A stretch of DNA of 50,225 bases, taken from contig CABQLY010000017.1 of NCBI GenBank assembly GCA_902465155.1, positions 1-50,225 of the forward strand. The letters are read 5' to 3'. The notes below the pieces were generated by a model. It was not told the origin of the DNA and did not search any database. It saw only the letters and a program-made list of their open reading frames with translations. Every line of letters starts with the position of its first letter. The stretch's first letter is position 1. The stretch comes from an uncultured Oscillospiraceae bacterium (lineage in GTDB: Bacteria > Bacillota > Clostridia > Oscillospirales > Acutalibacteraceae). This document shows, in pieces, positions 41,401 through 49,352 of the stretch. A program made the position numbers and the translations under genes.

Positions 41401-42154
41401 AATTATTAAAACCAAGGACGCGTTGGATTACCTAAACACCTACTTAAACCACGGCAACGATTTTACCGCCCGAAATTACGCCACCTCGGTTTTAACGGCT
41501 ATAACCAAAGCCGAGCAACCCAACATTCCGGCGCTTGAGGGCGGCGAAAACGCCACCTTTACCTTTGTTGGCAACTCTATTCGCAAAGATTTTGAAAGCG
41601 CCAACGGCCAGGCCCTGCGCTTTAAATACACCGTTTTAAACAGCGCTTTTGCCGCACAGCATTTTAGCGGTTACACCCTTACCGAGTACGGCTTTGTGGT
41701 GCAAAAAAAGTTGGCGCTAAACGGCAGCCCCCTTACCAAAAGCAACGCGCTGGCTTGCGCCGTTGGTTACAGGGCAACGGCCGACGGCACCGTTTTAGAG
41801 GAGCTTGTTAGCGATTATAACGAAAAAACCCAAACCAAAACCTTTACTGCCGCCCTTTACAACATTGGTTATTACACCAATAAAAACACCACCAATTATG
41901 CGCTTTGGGGCTGCGAGTACACAATTCGCTGCTACGCGGTTTACAGCAAAACCGGCGCGGCAGACATTGTAAGGTACGGCTTGGAACATTCCTCCTCGGT
42001 GTTTGCTACCTTTGAGGCCATTGAAAAGGCCCCCGCCTCGCAAAGCGACCTTGATTACCTTACCCAAAAGCTGGCCTTTGCAGCCCCTGGCGAAAACGGC
42101 AAAACCATTGGCGATTATTACGCCGCCTGGAAAAACAAAAAATACGGTTTTTAG
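38405..42154 (+). CDS. Large secreted SGNH/GDSL hydrolase with duplicated jelly-roll modules
   Basis: 1249 residues. A signal peptide (KKLLSLALSFLLTFGCCAC, cleavage near GAAETES) starts at ATG 38405. Two CBM4/9-like modules follow, each opening with a NLFFEDYEDF / NLFSSASFEG-type strand and holding a KYTLSFEIK / KYILSYYYK strand, with a small EFVDENG-type beta repeat between. A mid-region domain and then the SGNH hydrolase come next: FFGDSISCG (Ser near 808), LALGGKDSN (Gly near 881), SFACNDITGG (Asn near 914) and LNHGNDF (His near 1016). The C-terminal 200 residues form a beta domain (YTLTEYGFVVQKKL, IRCYAVYSKTG). No dockerin or sortase signal is visible. An esterase acting on complex carbohydrate is likely. 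Confidence 0.85.
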   Translation: MKKLLSLALSFLLTFGCCACLATAPVGAAETESLAENLFFEDYEDFAEESIQLTKTTAYPANGEWGLGRNSGFDAGPVLPGTYYLNNGTAYTVAGEGGTVTTVGDTGGSITVENTGDAAHGKAVHIKDNTGLFWLLGLTVRPNTKYTLSFEIKGTAGQALNAIRLLSTIAFTSLDIPTYAPILGLDPSITYNIHSFASSAKIRLCEGLANQSLTGAWQTLKFTFTTPSHLNSAYVYFDNMNKPVTDLLVDNLKLQAEVKGIDTPVEFVDENGSPYAKNTANIFAKTTVLPASGGYSANIAFDNTSGGYAFEGWFSQNGTLLSTALNATLLQAPATARIKVLNLFSSASFEGESQSLNVASNTEFPQKELWGSNKNAGYYGATYAETVYDKNGKAYSQIASGSPESVGSGAAVKICSTAAHTGEKSAEITFGYRTAVMGFTVEKNKKYILSYYYKTKPQRALALSGIFTTVNLGQGDAVGKNSLANCAESFTLSLNKTVEQNTSGEWSKVTHIFESGDFEKLYLGIHPNGYDIGKPTSYDSGPIYIDDLCLTEYRQASVKITDMKSCAAVVGVNGTDLEKIAGGQLVQFKVITNKNTIPTVLVNGNPLSANNSGVYSFTAEPENSLSVRFAGDEALNDWNKDYNGVLLDRYNAKAYLTPIWQGNTVYQEPALFVPQRDVIKLLYPVSKAVSVRNYALNVNYVEGVDYEITPKGELKRLAGSRIPQYTAPLTSETPLPNLEPYQFSDGSHIQPIGDAQYAEYAVSVTYEHTQGWDGVDYAAAAATSQASKLNKTIEKLENGEEVNILFFGDSISCGWSSSGLKNYVDNIANNGKGIYGDDNKTPVTHYNYAAAPYAPTWMEMFITTLKEQYPNAAIKTHNLALGGKDSNWGKISLAERMKLLNGFTPDLMILSFACNDITGGMTAERFKENMQQIINVLRNPATTGGNPNAEVLFWSQSLPNTRIAKFTPEIFLAYEAKQEELVNENTGVGIAKITTLYREIIKTKDALDYLNTYLNHGNDFTARNYATSVLTAITKAEQPNIPALEGGENATFTFVGNSIRKDFESANGQALRFKYTVLNSAFAAQHFSGYTLTEYGFVVQKKLALNGSPLTKSNALACAVGYRATADGTVLEELVSDYNEKTQTKTFTAALYNIGYYTNKNTTNYALWGCEYTIRCYAVYSKTGAADIVRYGLEHSSSVFATFEAIEKAPASQSDLDYLTQKLAFAAPGENGKTIGDYYAAWKNKKYGF

Positions 42155-42230
42155 GCTTAATTGCCGCTTACCTTAAGCCGGCCCGCAAAACCGTACCGCA
42201 TTGCGCTGCGCCCTAAATTTAACAGCTAAA

Positions 42231-42271
42231 AAACGGCCCCGCCAACCTTTTGCTTGTTGGCGGGGCCGTTT
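42231..42271. terminator. Bidirectional terminator between the SGNH gene and uvrB
   Basis: AAACGGCCCCGCCAAC pairs perfectly with GTTGGCGGGGCCGTTT around a short loop, with A-run and T-rich flanks. The genes are convergent. Confidence 0.9.
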
Positions 42272-42280
42272 GGTTTTAAT

Positions 42281-44248
42281 TTATTTACCCTTTTTTAGCT
42301 CCTCAATTTTGTCGCGCAGCTGGGCGGCATATTCAAACTCCAGCATGGCGGCGGCGTCTTTCATTTCGGCCGTTAGGCGCTTAATCATTTGCTGGCGCTC
42401 GGCCGGTTTTAGGTGCTTTAAGCCGGCCTTTTGCCCCGGCTCGCCCTTGGCGCCCATTTCAATTACCTCGTGTACCTGTTTTTGAATGGTTTTTGGCACA
42501 ATGCCGTGCGCCTTGTTGTAGGCCTGCTGAATTTCGCGGCGGCGTGCCGTTTCGCGAATGGCCCGCTCCATAGAGGGGGTTACGCTGTCGGCGTACATAA
42601 TAACCTGCCCGCCGGCGTTTCGGGCGGCCCGCCCAACGGTTTGAATCAGCGAGGTTTCGCTGCGCAAAAAGCCCTCTTTATCCGCGTCTAAAATAGCAAC
42701 TAAAGAAACCTCGGGCAAATCTAACCCCTCCCGCAGCAGGTTAATGCCAACTAACACATCAAAAACGCCCAGGCGCAGGTCGCGAATCAGCTCCATGCGC
42801 TCAATGGTATCAACATCGTGGTGCATATACCGCACCGCAATGCCAACCCCCTCCAAATAATCGGTTAAATCCTCGGCCATTTTTTTGGTTAGTGTTGTTA
42901 CCAGCACCCGCTCCTTTTTTTCGGTGCGCAGGTTAATTTCGCTAATTAAGTCATCAATTTGCCCGGTAGTTGGCTTTACCAAAATTTCGGGGTCCAACAG
43001 CCCGGTGGGGCGAATAACCTGCTCGGCCACCGCGGCGGCGTGCTCGTACTCAAACGGGCCGGGCGTAGCCGAAACATAAATGGCTTGGTTTACCTTTTGG
43101 TAAAATTCCTCAAAATTCAGCGGCCGGTTATCGTAGGCCGAGGGCAGGCGAAAGCCGTATTCTACCAAGCTTTCCTTACGGGCGCGGTCGCCGCCGTACA
43201 TTCCGCGAATTTGCGGCAGCATCACATGGGATTCATCTACAATCAGCAAAAAGTCTTTTGGAAAATAATCTAACAGCGTAAACGGGGTACTGCCGGCCGG
43301 CCGCCCCGAAAGCACACGGGAGTAATTTTCAACCCCCTTGCAGGTGCCAATTTCGGCCAGCATTTCCATGTCGTATTCGGTTCGCTGGCGAATACGCTGC
43401 GCCTCTATCAGCTTATTTTGGGCGGTAAATAGGGCCACCTGGTCCTCCATCTCCTGCCGAATTTCCTTTAGCGCGGCCTCCATGTGCTCCGGCGCCACAA
43501 TGTAGTGGGTAGCCGGGTAAATGGGGGCGTGAACCAGCCGCTCCTTTAATTCGCCGGTAACGGTGTTAATTTTGTAAAGCGCCTCAATTTCATCGCCAAA
43601 AAATTCCACGCGAATGGCGTCCTCCTGCGAATAGGCCGGAAAAATTTCAACCGTATCGCCCCTCACGCGGAATTTGTTGCGCACAAAGTTAATGTCGTTT
43701 CGCTCATATTGCAAATCTACCAGCCGGGTAATCAGCTCCTCCCGGCTAATTGCGGTGCCAATTCGCAGCGAAATAATCATGTTGCGGTAATCAATGGGGT
43801 TGCCTAACGAGTAAATGGAGGAAACGCTGGCCACAATAATTACATCCTGCCGCTCCGAAAGCGCACAGGTTGCAGAGTGGCGCAGCTTATCAATTTCATC
43901 ATTAATAGCCGAGTCCTTTTCAATGTAGGTGTCGGTTCCCGGAATGTAGGCCTCCGGCTGGTAATAATCATAGTAAGATACAAAATACTCCACCGCGTTT
44001 TCGGGAAAGAATTCCCGAAACTCCGAGCACAGCTGCGCGGCAAGGGTTTTGTTGTGCGCCAAAACAAGGGTTGGCTTGTTTACATTTTTAATAATGTTGG
44101 CCATGGTAAAGGTTTTGCCCGAGCCCGTAACGCCTAACAAAACCTGCTCCTTTAAGCCGTTTTGAATTCCATTTGTTAGTTTTTCAATGGCCTGCGGCTG
44201 GTCGCCCGTAGGCTGAAATTTAGAGTGTAGAATAAATTTATTTGGCAC
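42281..44248 (-). CDS. uvrB: UvrABC excision nuclease subunit UvrB
   Basis: 655 residues. DNA-damage recognition helicase of nucleotide excision repair. Walker A is LGVTGSGKTFT, the beta-hairpin region is SYYDYYQPEAYIPGTDTYIEKD read as YYDYYQPEAYIPGTDTYIE, the DEAD-like box is DESHV, and helicase motifs V-VI include GINLLREGLDLPEV and QTVGRAARN. The UVR motif (MLEFEYAAQLRDKIEELK) ends the protein. GTG 44248 has AAAGGAAGG six bases upstream. uvrA and uvrC are not adjacent. Confidence 0.97.
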   Translation of the reverse strand: MPNKFILHSKFQPTGDQPQAIEKLTNGIQNGLKEQVLLGVTGSGKTFTMANIIKNVNKPTLVLAHNKTLAAQLCSEFREFFPENAVEYFVSYYDYYQPEAYIPGTDTYIEKDSAINDEIDKLRHSATCALSERQDVIIVASVSSIYSLGNPIDYRNMIISLRIGTAISREELITRLVDLQYERNDINFVRNKFRVRGDTVEIFPAYSQEDAIRVEFFGDEIEALYKINTVTGELKERLVHAPIYPATHYIVAPEHMEAALKEIRQEMEDQVALFTAQNKLIEAQRIRQRTEYDMEMLAEIGTCKGVENYSRVLSGRPAGSTPFTLLDYFPKDFLLIVDESHVMLPQIRGMYGGDRARKESLVEYGFRLPSAYDNRPLNFEEFYQKVNQAIYVSATPGPFEYEHAAAVAEQVIRPTGLLDPEILVKPTTGQIDDLISEINLRTEKKERVLVTTLTKKMAEDLTDYLEGVGIAVRYMHHDVDTIERMELIRDLRLGVFDVLVGINLLREGLDLPEVSLVAILDADKEGFLRSETSLIQTVGRAARNAGGQVIMYADSVTPSMERAIRETARRREIQQAYNKAHGIVPKTIQKQVHEVIEMGAKGEPGQKAGLKHLKPAERQQMIKRLTAEMKDAAAMLEFEYAAQLRDKIEELKKGK

Positions 44249-44390
44249 AAAAATCCTTCCTTTCCCGCTTTTGCTAATTTTTAAAAACAACAGGCGGCCC
44301 TTTACCGTTATGCTTTGCCGTTAGAATTTGTATATAGCTTTCCCCTTAAAAGGTTTACACCGCTTTATTGCTAATAATAGCATAAAGCAT

Positions 44391-44426
44391 TAGCGCGCCG
44401 TTGCCGAGCAAAACAGCGGCGCGCTT
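44391..44426. terminator. GC-rich hairpin after hydF
   Basis: AGCGCGCCG pairs with CGGCGCGCT around an 17-base loop, about 10 bases after the hydF stop on the minus strand. No strong T-run follows, so its efficiency is uncertain. Confidence 0.45.
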
Positions 44427-44436
44427 TAAAAGGCGG

Positions 44437-45645
44437 TTATTTTTTGCCCAGCAGCTTTTCAATTTGCGGAAAAGGGGCTAACGCGCGGCGCAAAATGCCG
44501 TGAACATGGGCAATGGCCGTGCCGTAATTGGTTACCGGCACCCCCTGCTCTTTGCAGCGCTCATTGCGGGAGAACACCTCCCGCTCGTTTAGCATACAGG
44601 CGCCGCAGTGCACCACCAAAGCGTAGCCGGTTACATCCTCGGGGAACTCGGTGCCCGAGGTAAACTGAAATTGCAGGCTGCAGCCGCAATGCTGCTGCAG
44701 CCAGGCCGGCAGCTTTTGGGTACCAATATCGCCGCACTGGCGGTGGTGGGTGCAGCCCTCCGAAATTAAAACCCTATCCCCCGCCTGCAAGCGGTCTAAC
44801 GCGGCGGCCCCTTGCACTGCCTGCGCCAAATTGCCCTTGTAGCGCGCAAATAAAATAGAAAACGAGGTAAGCCAAACCGTTGGCGGAACTATTTTGCTTA
44901 CCGCGCCAAAGGCCTGCGAATCGGTTATAACTATTTTGGGCGGCTTTTTTAGGGCGGCCAGCGCGCCGCCAAGCTGCTCTACCTGGGTTACAACATTTAC
45001 AGCGTGGTGATCCAGCACATCCCGTATTACCTGCTGCTGCGGTAAAATCATGCGCCCTTTGGGGGCGGCTGCGTCAATTGGGGTGACCAGCACGGCAACA
45101 TCGCCCGGGCTTAGCAGATCGCCAACCAAAGTTTTTTGGGGCTGTTGCTGCCCGGCCAGGTTGCCAATGAGCTCTTTTAATTCAAAAACGCCGGTGCCCT
45201 TTTCGGCGCTAAGGTAAAGACTGTTTTTGGATGCCTGCGGCAGCACTTTTAATAAATCGCACTTATTGTAAGCGGTAACGTAGGGCAGCTTTTTTTGCTC
45301 AAACAGCGCCAGCAGTTCCCGGTCGGCCGCCTGCAGACCCTTTTCGGCGTCTACTACCAAAACGGCAATGTCGGTTTTGGTTAACACCTGCAAAGCGCGC
45401 TTTACCCGCATTTCGCCTAAATCGCCAACATCGTCTACCCCGGGGGTGTCAATTATAACAACCGGGCCAATGGGTAGCAGCTCCATGGCCTTTTGCACCG
45501 GATCGGTGGTGGTTCCCTTAACCTTAGAAACCAGCGAGAGCTTTTGCCCGGTAACGGCGTTTACTACGCTGGATTTACCGGCGTTTCGCAGCCCAAAAAA
45601 GCCAATATGCACCCGGTCGGCCGAAACGGTATCATTTAATCCCAT
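44437..45645 (-). CDS. hydF: [FeFe]-hydrogenase H-cluster maturation GTPase HydF
   Basis: 402 residues. HydF is the scaffold that builds and delivers the 2Fe subcluster. The N-terminal GTPase has GLRNAGKSS (G1), KGTTTDP (G2), IDTPGVDD (G3) and NKCD (G4). The C-terminal iron-sulfur domain has the ligands CTHH and HCGAC. Last gene of the maturation operon, 51 bases after hydG. The hydrogenase itself is not in the window. Confidence 0.95.
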   Translation of the reverse strand: MGLNDTVSADRVHIGFFGLRNAGKSSVVNAVTGQKLSLVSKVKGTTTDPVQKAMELLPIGPVVIIDTPGVDDVGDLGEMRVKRALQVLTKTDIAVLVVDAEKGLQAADRELLALFEQKKLPYVTAYNKCDLLKVLPQASKNSLYLSAEKGTGVFELKELIGNLAGQQQPQKTLVGDLLSPGDVAVLVTPIDAAAPKGRMILPQQQVIRDVLDHHAVNVVTQVEQLGGALAALKKPPKIVITDSQAFGAVSKIVPPTVWLTSFSILFARYKGNLAQAVQGAAALDRLQAGDRVLISEGCTHHRQCGDIGTQKLPAWLQQHCGCSLQFQFTSGTEFPEDVTGYALVVHCGACMLNEREVFSRNERCKEQGVPVTNYGTAIAHVHGILRRALAPFPQIEKLLGKK

Positions 45646-45696
45646 AAAAACCTCCTTAACTGCGCAAAGCGCCGAATCGTTTATTTACAAGCCGGT

Positions 45697-47145
45697 TTAA
45701 AATCTAAAATCGCGGCGGTTCGAGGCCTTAATGGCCTCAATATTCTGCCGGGCAATTTCGCGTACCTTTTCTTTTGGAATTTTGCCAAGCTCTTTTTCAA
45801 TTAACGCAAAGCCAACCTTTTGGGTTTGCTCCGAGGCGTAATCTACCAAATATTCCGTTAGCGTCATTAAGGCGTTGGGGTGGCAGCAATTTAAAATCTG
45901 CCCGGTTTTGCAAAGGCTCATAAAACGGTCGCCCGTGCGGCCCTCGCGGTAGCAGGCCGTGCAGAACGAGGGAATGTGGTCCTTTTCCATTAGCCAGCGT
46001 ACCACATCATCCAGCGTGCGTTGATCCGAAACATCAAACTGCTCGGAATCGTGCGGGCGCTCCTTCTCACAATAGCCGCCAACCGAGGTGCGCGAGGCGC
46101 CGCTGATTTGCGAAATTCCGTAATCCAGCACCTTGCCGCGCACCGCCTCGCTTTCTCTGGTAGAAATAATCATACCGGTGTAGGGCACCGCAATGCGAAT
46201 ACAGGCAATAATTTTTGCAAACATCTCGTCCGAAATGCCGTTGTCAAATACATCCGGGTCAATATCGTCGGCGTGCTTTACGCGCGGCACGCTAATGGTG
46301 TGCGGGCCAACGCCGTGCACCGCCTCTAAATGCTCTGCGTGCATTAAAAGGCCGGCAAATTCGTAGCGGTAACCCTCCAGCCCAAACAAAACGCCCAAGC
46401 CAACATCATCAATGCCGCCCTGCATGGCACGGTCCATCGCCTCGGTGTGGTAATCGTAATCGTGCTTGGGGCCGGTGGGGTGCAGTTCTAAGTAGCTCTT
46501 TTTATTGTAGGTTTCCTGGAACAAAATGTAGGTGCCAATCCCGGCGTCCTTTAATTTTTTGTAATTTTCAACCGTGGTGGCGGCAATGTTAACATTCACG
46601 CGGCGAATATCGCCGTTTTTGTGGTGCACCGAGTAAATGGTTTTAATGCAATCTAAAATATATTCCAAGGGGTTGTTTACCGGGTCCTCCCCTGCCTCAA
46701 TCGCCAACCGCTTGTGGCCCATATCCTGCAGGGCAATAACCTCCTGCCGTACCTCCTCCTGCGTTAGTTTTTTGCGGGCAATGTGCTTGTTTTTGTGGTG
46801 GTACGGGCAGTAAACACAGCCATTTACGCAGTAGTTAGAAAGGTACAGCGGGGCAAACATTACAATGCGGTTGCCGTAAAACGCCTGCTTAATCTCGTTT
46901 GCAAGGTTGTACATCTGCTCCACCTTTTCAGGAATATCGCACGCCAGCAAAACCGAGGCCTCACGGTGCGTAAGTCCGGCACAGGTAACGCCGTTGGCTG
47001 TTTTTTTCGGGCGCGCTTTTTCCAGCAGGGAATTAATTAGCGCTACATTGTTTTTATTCTCCTCGGCGTATTTCAAGGTTTCTAAAATCTCGGCGTCGTT
47101 AATAAACTCCTCCGCTTTTAAAGATTTTGGGTTGTAAATTGCCAT
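45697..47145 (-). CDS. hydG: [FeFe]-hydrogenase maturation tyrosine lyase HydG
   Basis: 482 residues. Radical-SAM enzyme cleaving tyrosine to make the CO and CN ligands of the H-cluster. The SAM cluster motif is CVNGCVYC (CxxxCxxC), and the C-terminal auxiliary cluster cysteines are in SFCTACYREGRTGDRFM and NCCHPNA. The frame opens at a GTG three codons earlier (47154), but ATG 47145 is nearer to expected spacing from AGAAAG; the start is uncertain by nine bases. It lies 77 bases after hydE in the operon. Confidence 0.96.
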   Translation of the reverse strand: MAIYNPKSLKAEEFINDAEILETLKYAEENKNNVALINSLLEKARPKKTANGVTCAGLTHREASVLLACDIPEKVEQMYNLANEIKQAFYGNRIVMFAPLYLSNYCVNGCVYCPYHHKNKHIARKKLTQEEVRQEVIALQDMGHKRLAIEAGEDPVNNPLEYILDCIKTIYSVHHKNGDIRRVNVNIAATTVENYKKLKDAGIGTYILFQETYNKKSYLELHPTGPKHDYDYHTEAMDRAMQGGIDDVGLGVLFGLEGYRYEFAGLLMHAEHLEAVHGVGPHTISVPRVKHADDIDPDVFDNGISDEMFAKIIACIRIAVPYTGMIISTRESEAVRGKVLDYGISQISGASRTSVGGYCEKERPHDSEQFDVSDQRTLDDVVRWLMEKDHIPSFCTACYREGRTGDRFMSLCKTGQILNCCHPNALMTLTEYLVDYASEQTQKVGFALIEKELGKIPKEKVREIARQNIEAIKASNRRDFRF

Positions 47146-47222
47146 TTTAATCACACTTTCTTTTCTGTTAGAATTCTCTTTCAGTTAGAATATTAAAATT
47201 TTAAGCTTTTTTAAAACGCTTT

Positions 47223-48269
47223 TTAAACGGTTTTAATATCGCCACGGTCGGTTACAATTTGGTAGCCAATAGCGCTCATTCTGCCGCTTAAACAGCCCTT
47301 ACACTGGGCCGATTCCTCCCCCGTGCAAATTTTATTATCGTACAGCGCGTACTTTTTGCGTACCGCCACGGGTGAAAGGTTTGGCATTACCACATTGGCA
47401 CCGGCCAAAATGCCCTGCTCGCGCCCGGTGGGCAAAACAGTGCCCAGGGCGGTTGTTGCCGGCAGCAAAATGTTGGGCTTAATTAACCGAATTAACGAAA
47501 GCAGGTACACCGTTTGCTCGGCGGTGCCGGCCTTAAAGCCGGCAAAAGGGGTATCTTTTTGCGGAATAAAAGGCCCAATTCCGCACATATCCGGGCAAAA
47601 GGTTTCAATAAATTTAAGGTCTTTGGCAAGGCAGGCCGCCGTTTGGTACGGGGAGCCGACCATAAACCCGCACCCAACCTGAAAACCAATAGCTTTTAAA
47701 TCGTGCAGGCAGCGCATACGGTTTTCAAAGCTCATGCCCGCCGGGTGCAGCTTTTGGTAATGCGCCGCGTCGGCCGTTTCGTGCCGCAGCAGGTAGCGGT
47801 TGGCGCCCGCCCGGTACATTTTTAAATAATCGGCCGTTTCATACTCCCCAAGCGAAAGGGTAATGGCGCAATCGGGGTACTCTGCGCGGATTTTTGCCGT
47901 AATGCTGCAAATTTTTTCTACCGGCAAAACACCCTCGCCCCCCTGCAGCACAAAGGTGCGAAAGCCCAAGCGGTAGCCCTCGGCGCAGCACTGCAAAATT
48001 TGCTCGGGCGTTAAAAGGTAACGGTCGCAATTTTTGTTTTCTTGCCGAATACCGCAGTAATAGCAGTTGTTTTTGCAAAGGTTGCCAATTTCTATTAACC
48101 CGCGTACATAAACGGCCTTGCCGTAAATGCGGTGCCGCTGCTCGCGGGCAAGCCCAGCGGCGTACTCGGCCAGCTCCGGCGTTTGGCCGGCAACCAGCGC
48201 TTCGTACTCCGGCAGGGTTAGGCGGTGCTCGCTTGCCAGGCGGGTAATGCAGGCCTTTAGGTTACTCAT
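47223..48269 (-). CDS. hydE: [FeFe]-hydrogenase maturation radical-SAM protein HydE
   Basis: 348 residues. Radical-SAM enzyme acting with HydG and HydF in assembly of the diiron subcluster. CxxxCxxC is CKNNCYYC in IEIGNLCKNNCYYCG; LQGGEG and GCGFMVGSPYQT match the family barrel. Its ATG overlaps the stop codon region of the upstream TM1266-like gene by eight bases, so translation is coupled, which explains the weak ribosome-binding site. Confidence 0.95.
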   Translation of the reverse strand: MSNLKACITRLASEHRLTLPEYEALVAGQTPELAEYAAGLAREQRHRIYGKAVYVRGLIEIGNLCKNNCYYCGIRQENKNCDRYLLTPEQILQCCAEGYRLGFRTFVLQGGEGVLPVEKICSITAKIRAEYPDCAITLSLGEYETADYLKMYRAGANRYLLRHETADAAHYQKLHPAGMSFENRMRCLHDLKAIGFQVGCGFMVGSPYQTAACLAKDLKFIETFCPDMCGIGPFIPQKDTPFAGFKAGTAEQTVYLLSLIRLIKPNILLPATTALGTVLPTGREQGILAGANVVMPNLSPVAVRKKYALYDNKICTGEESAQCKGCLSGRMSAIGYQIVTDRGDIKTV

Positions 48270-48519
48270 TGCCCGTAATGTTCGAGTACGCAGTTTTTAC
48301 GCTAACGCCCTCAATATTCCCCAGCTTGCCGGCTAAGGCGGCAATGGTATCCTGCGGGGCGTCTAACGCCACACTTACAATGTGAATTCCCTTTTCGCGG
48401 TACGGCAGGCCCATTCTGCCAATAATGTGCTCCCCGTACTCGTGCAGCACGGCGTTTAGCTTTTCGGCGGCTTGCAGCTGTTCAACAATAATGGCCATAA
48501 CGGCAACTCTTGTTTGCAT
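48262..48519 (-). CDS. TM1266-family iron-only hydrogenase system regulator
   Basis: 85 residues. ACT/NikR-C-like ferredoxin fold (RVAVMAIIVEQLQAAEKLN, HIIGRMGLPY, GIHIVSVALDAPQDTIAALAGKL, GVSVKTAYSN) of the TM1266 family that accompanies hydE/G/F in many anaerobes. ATG 48519 lies seven bases after AAAGGAG; the open frame upstream reads through the leader hairpins and is not a gene. It heads the operon. Ligand and mode of action are unknown. Confidence 0.9.
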   Translation of the reverse strand: MQTRVAVMAIIVEQLQAAEKLNAVLHEYGEHIIGRMGLPYREKGIHIVSVALDAPQDTIAALAGKLGNIEGVSVKTAYSNITGNE

Positions 48520-48559
48520 TTTAACGCTCCTTTTGCCGCGCCTTGGCGCAGCGTGTTGT

Positions 48560-48622
48560 AAAAAATAAAAGGCGCACCCAACGCGTAGGTGCACCCCAAA
48601 ACCTTTTGGCTTGAACGCACCC
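48560..48622 (-). promoter_or_regulatory. Leader attenuator of the hyd operon
   Basis: In the 140-base leader, GGTGCACC pairs with GGGTGCGCC (48571-48595) and TTTTATTTTTT follows (48570-48560), an intrinsic terminator ahead of the first gene. The same GGTGCACC can pair with an upstream GGGTGC (48617-48622). The perfect palindrome CCAAAAGGTTTTGG (48596-48609) sits between. I do not recognise the RNA class. Confidence 0.6.
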
Positions 48623-48667
48623 TTTCACGCAGTAAAAACTTAATGTTAGGATACCTTGTATAGCAGT

Positions 48668-48696
48668 ATTTTAACACAAATTCGGCCAATTGTCAA
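48668..48696 (-). promoter_or_regulatory. Sigma-A promoter of the hyd operon
   Basis: On the minus strand TTGACA and TAAAAT are spaced 17 bp apart. The expected start site is near 48661, giving a leader of about 140 bases. The stretch from here to 48877 is AT-rich and otherwise empty. Confidence 0.8.
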
Positions 48697-48877
48697 TGGC
48701 AAAGCAAACGGCCAAAAGAGGTAATTTTTTGGTTTGTTTATTGGGTGCTGCCCCCTGTTTTACAAAACAAATAGTGCTTTAAGAAATAGTTACCACTACA
48801 ATTGCAAAAAACAAGCACCGTTTTTTTGCAGAACTTTAGGCCTTTACAACTATTGCAGATTTTTTTGAAAAAAGGGG

Positions 48878-48906
48878 TTGAAAATTTAAAACAAATGTGT
48901 TATTAT
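48878..48906 (+). promoter_or_regulatory. Promoter of the CAT-anticodon tRNA and tRNA-Trp
   Basis: TTGAAA and TATTAT are spaced 17 bp apart, 33 bp before the first tRNA; an overlapping TATAAT gives 20 bp. Confidence 0.55.
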
Positions 48907-48939
48907 AATATGGCGCTGTAAATGTGCATGAAAGAACAT

Positions 48940-49016
48940 GGGCCATTAGCTCAGTTGGTTAGAGCGACCGGCTCATAACCGGTTGGTCCGGGGTTCGAGT
49001 CCCTGATGGCCCACCA
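48940..49016 (+). tRNA. tRNA with CAT anticodon (elongator Met or Ile2)
   Basis: The acceptor stem GGGCCAT/ATGGCCC, the anticodon stem ACCGG/CCGGT with loop CTCATAA, and an encoded CCA are present. A canonical 1-72 pair excludes initiator tRNA. Elongator Met and lysidine-modified Ile(AUA) cannot be separated with confidence by eye. Confidence 0.9.
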
Positions 49017-49035
49017 TTTAATTTTTAATAAATAT

Positions 49036-49111
49036 AGGGGTATAGCTCAGTTGGTAGAGCAGCGGTCTCCAAAACCGCGTGCCGAGGGTTCAAGTCCTTC
49101 TGCCCCTGCCA
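49036..49111 (+). tRNA. tRNA-Trp(CCA)
   Basis: The acceptor stem AGGGGTA/TGCCCCT, the anticodon stem GCGGT/ACCGC with loop CTCCAAA (anticodon CCA), T-loop TTCAAGT and an encoded 3' CCA are present. Confidence 0.95.
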
Positions 49112-49140
49112 TCTTTGTTTCACAATATGGAACACATAGG

Positions 49141-49167
49141 AAAACCCTTGAATAATCAAGGGTTTTT
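49141..49167 (+). terminator. Terminator of the tRNA pair
   Basis: AAAACCCTTGA pairs with TCAAGGGTTTT around ATAA, followed by T. Confidence 0.85.
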
Positions 49168-49278
49168 CGTGTTTTTGAGTTTCTTTAATGTTTATTGTCC
49201 TACGGCAAACATTTGCCTGTTTCCGTACCTGCGGCAGACTCGAACTCACAGCATAAAAAATTCCTGCTTATACAGAAA

Positions 49279-49331
49279 AACCGTTTCCTTATCACTTAAA
49301 ACGCAAAAGTGATCGGAAACGGTTATTTTTT
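49279..49331. terminator. Long bidirectional hairpin at the probable element boundary
   Basis: AACCGTTTCC-ATCACTT pairs with AAGTGAT-GGAAACGGTT (small internal loop) and has ATTTTTT on the right and an A-run on the left. It separates the tRNAs from the ParB gene. Confidence 0.75.
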
Positions 49332-49352
49332 GCATATTCGATAGGTGATTTT

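Noticed and set aside
42281..44248. Complete uvrBAC operon
   Set aside because: Only uvrB is present; neighbours are a terminator and the hyd operon.
48571..48594. N-terminal extension of the TM1266-like protein into the leader
   Set aside because: The frame crosses the terminator hairpin, and AAAGGAG places the start at 48519.
49025..49249. 74-codon minus-strand frame overlapping tRNA-Trp
   Set aside because: GQKDLNPRHAVLETAALPTE is the reverse translation of the tRNA; no ribosome-binding site is present.
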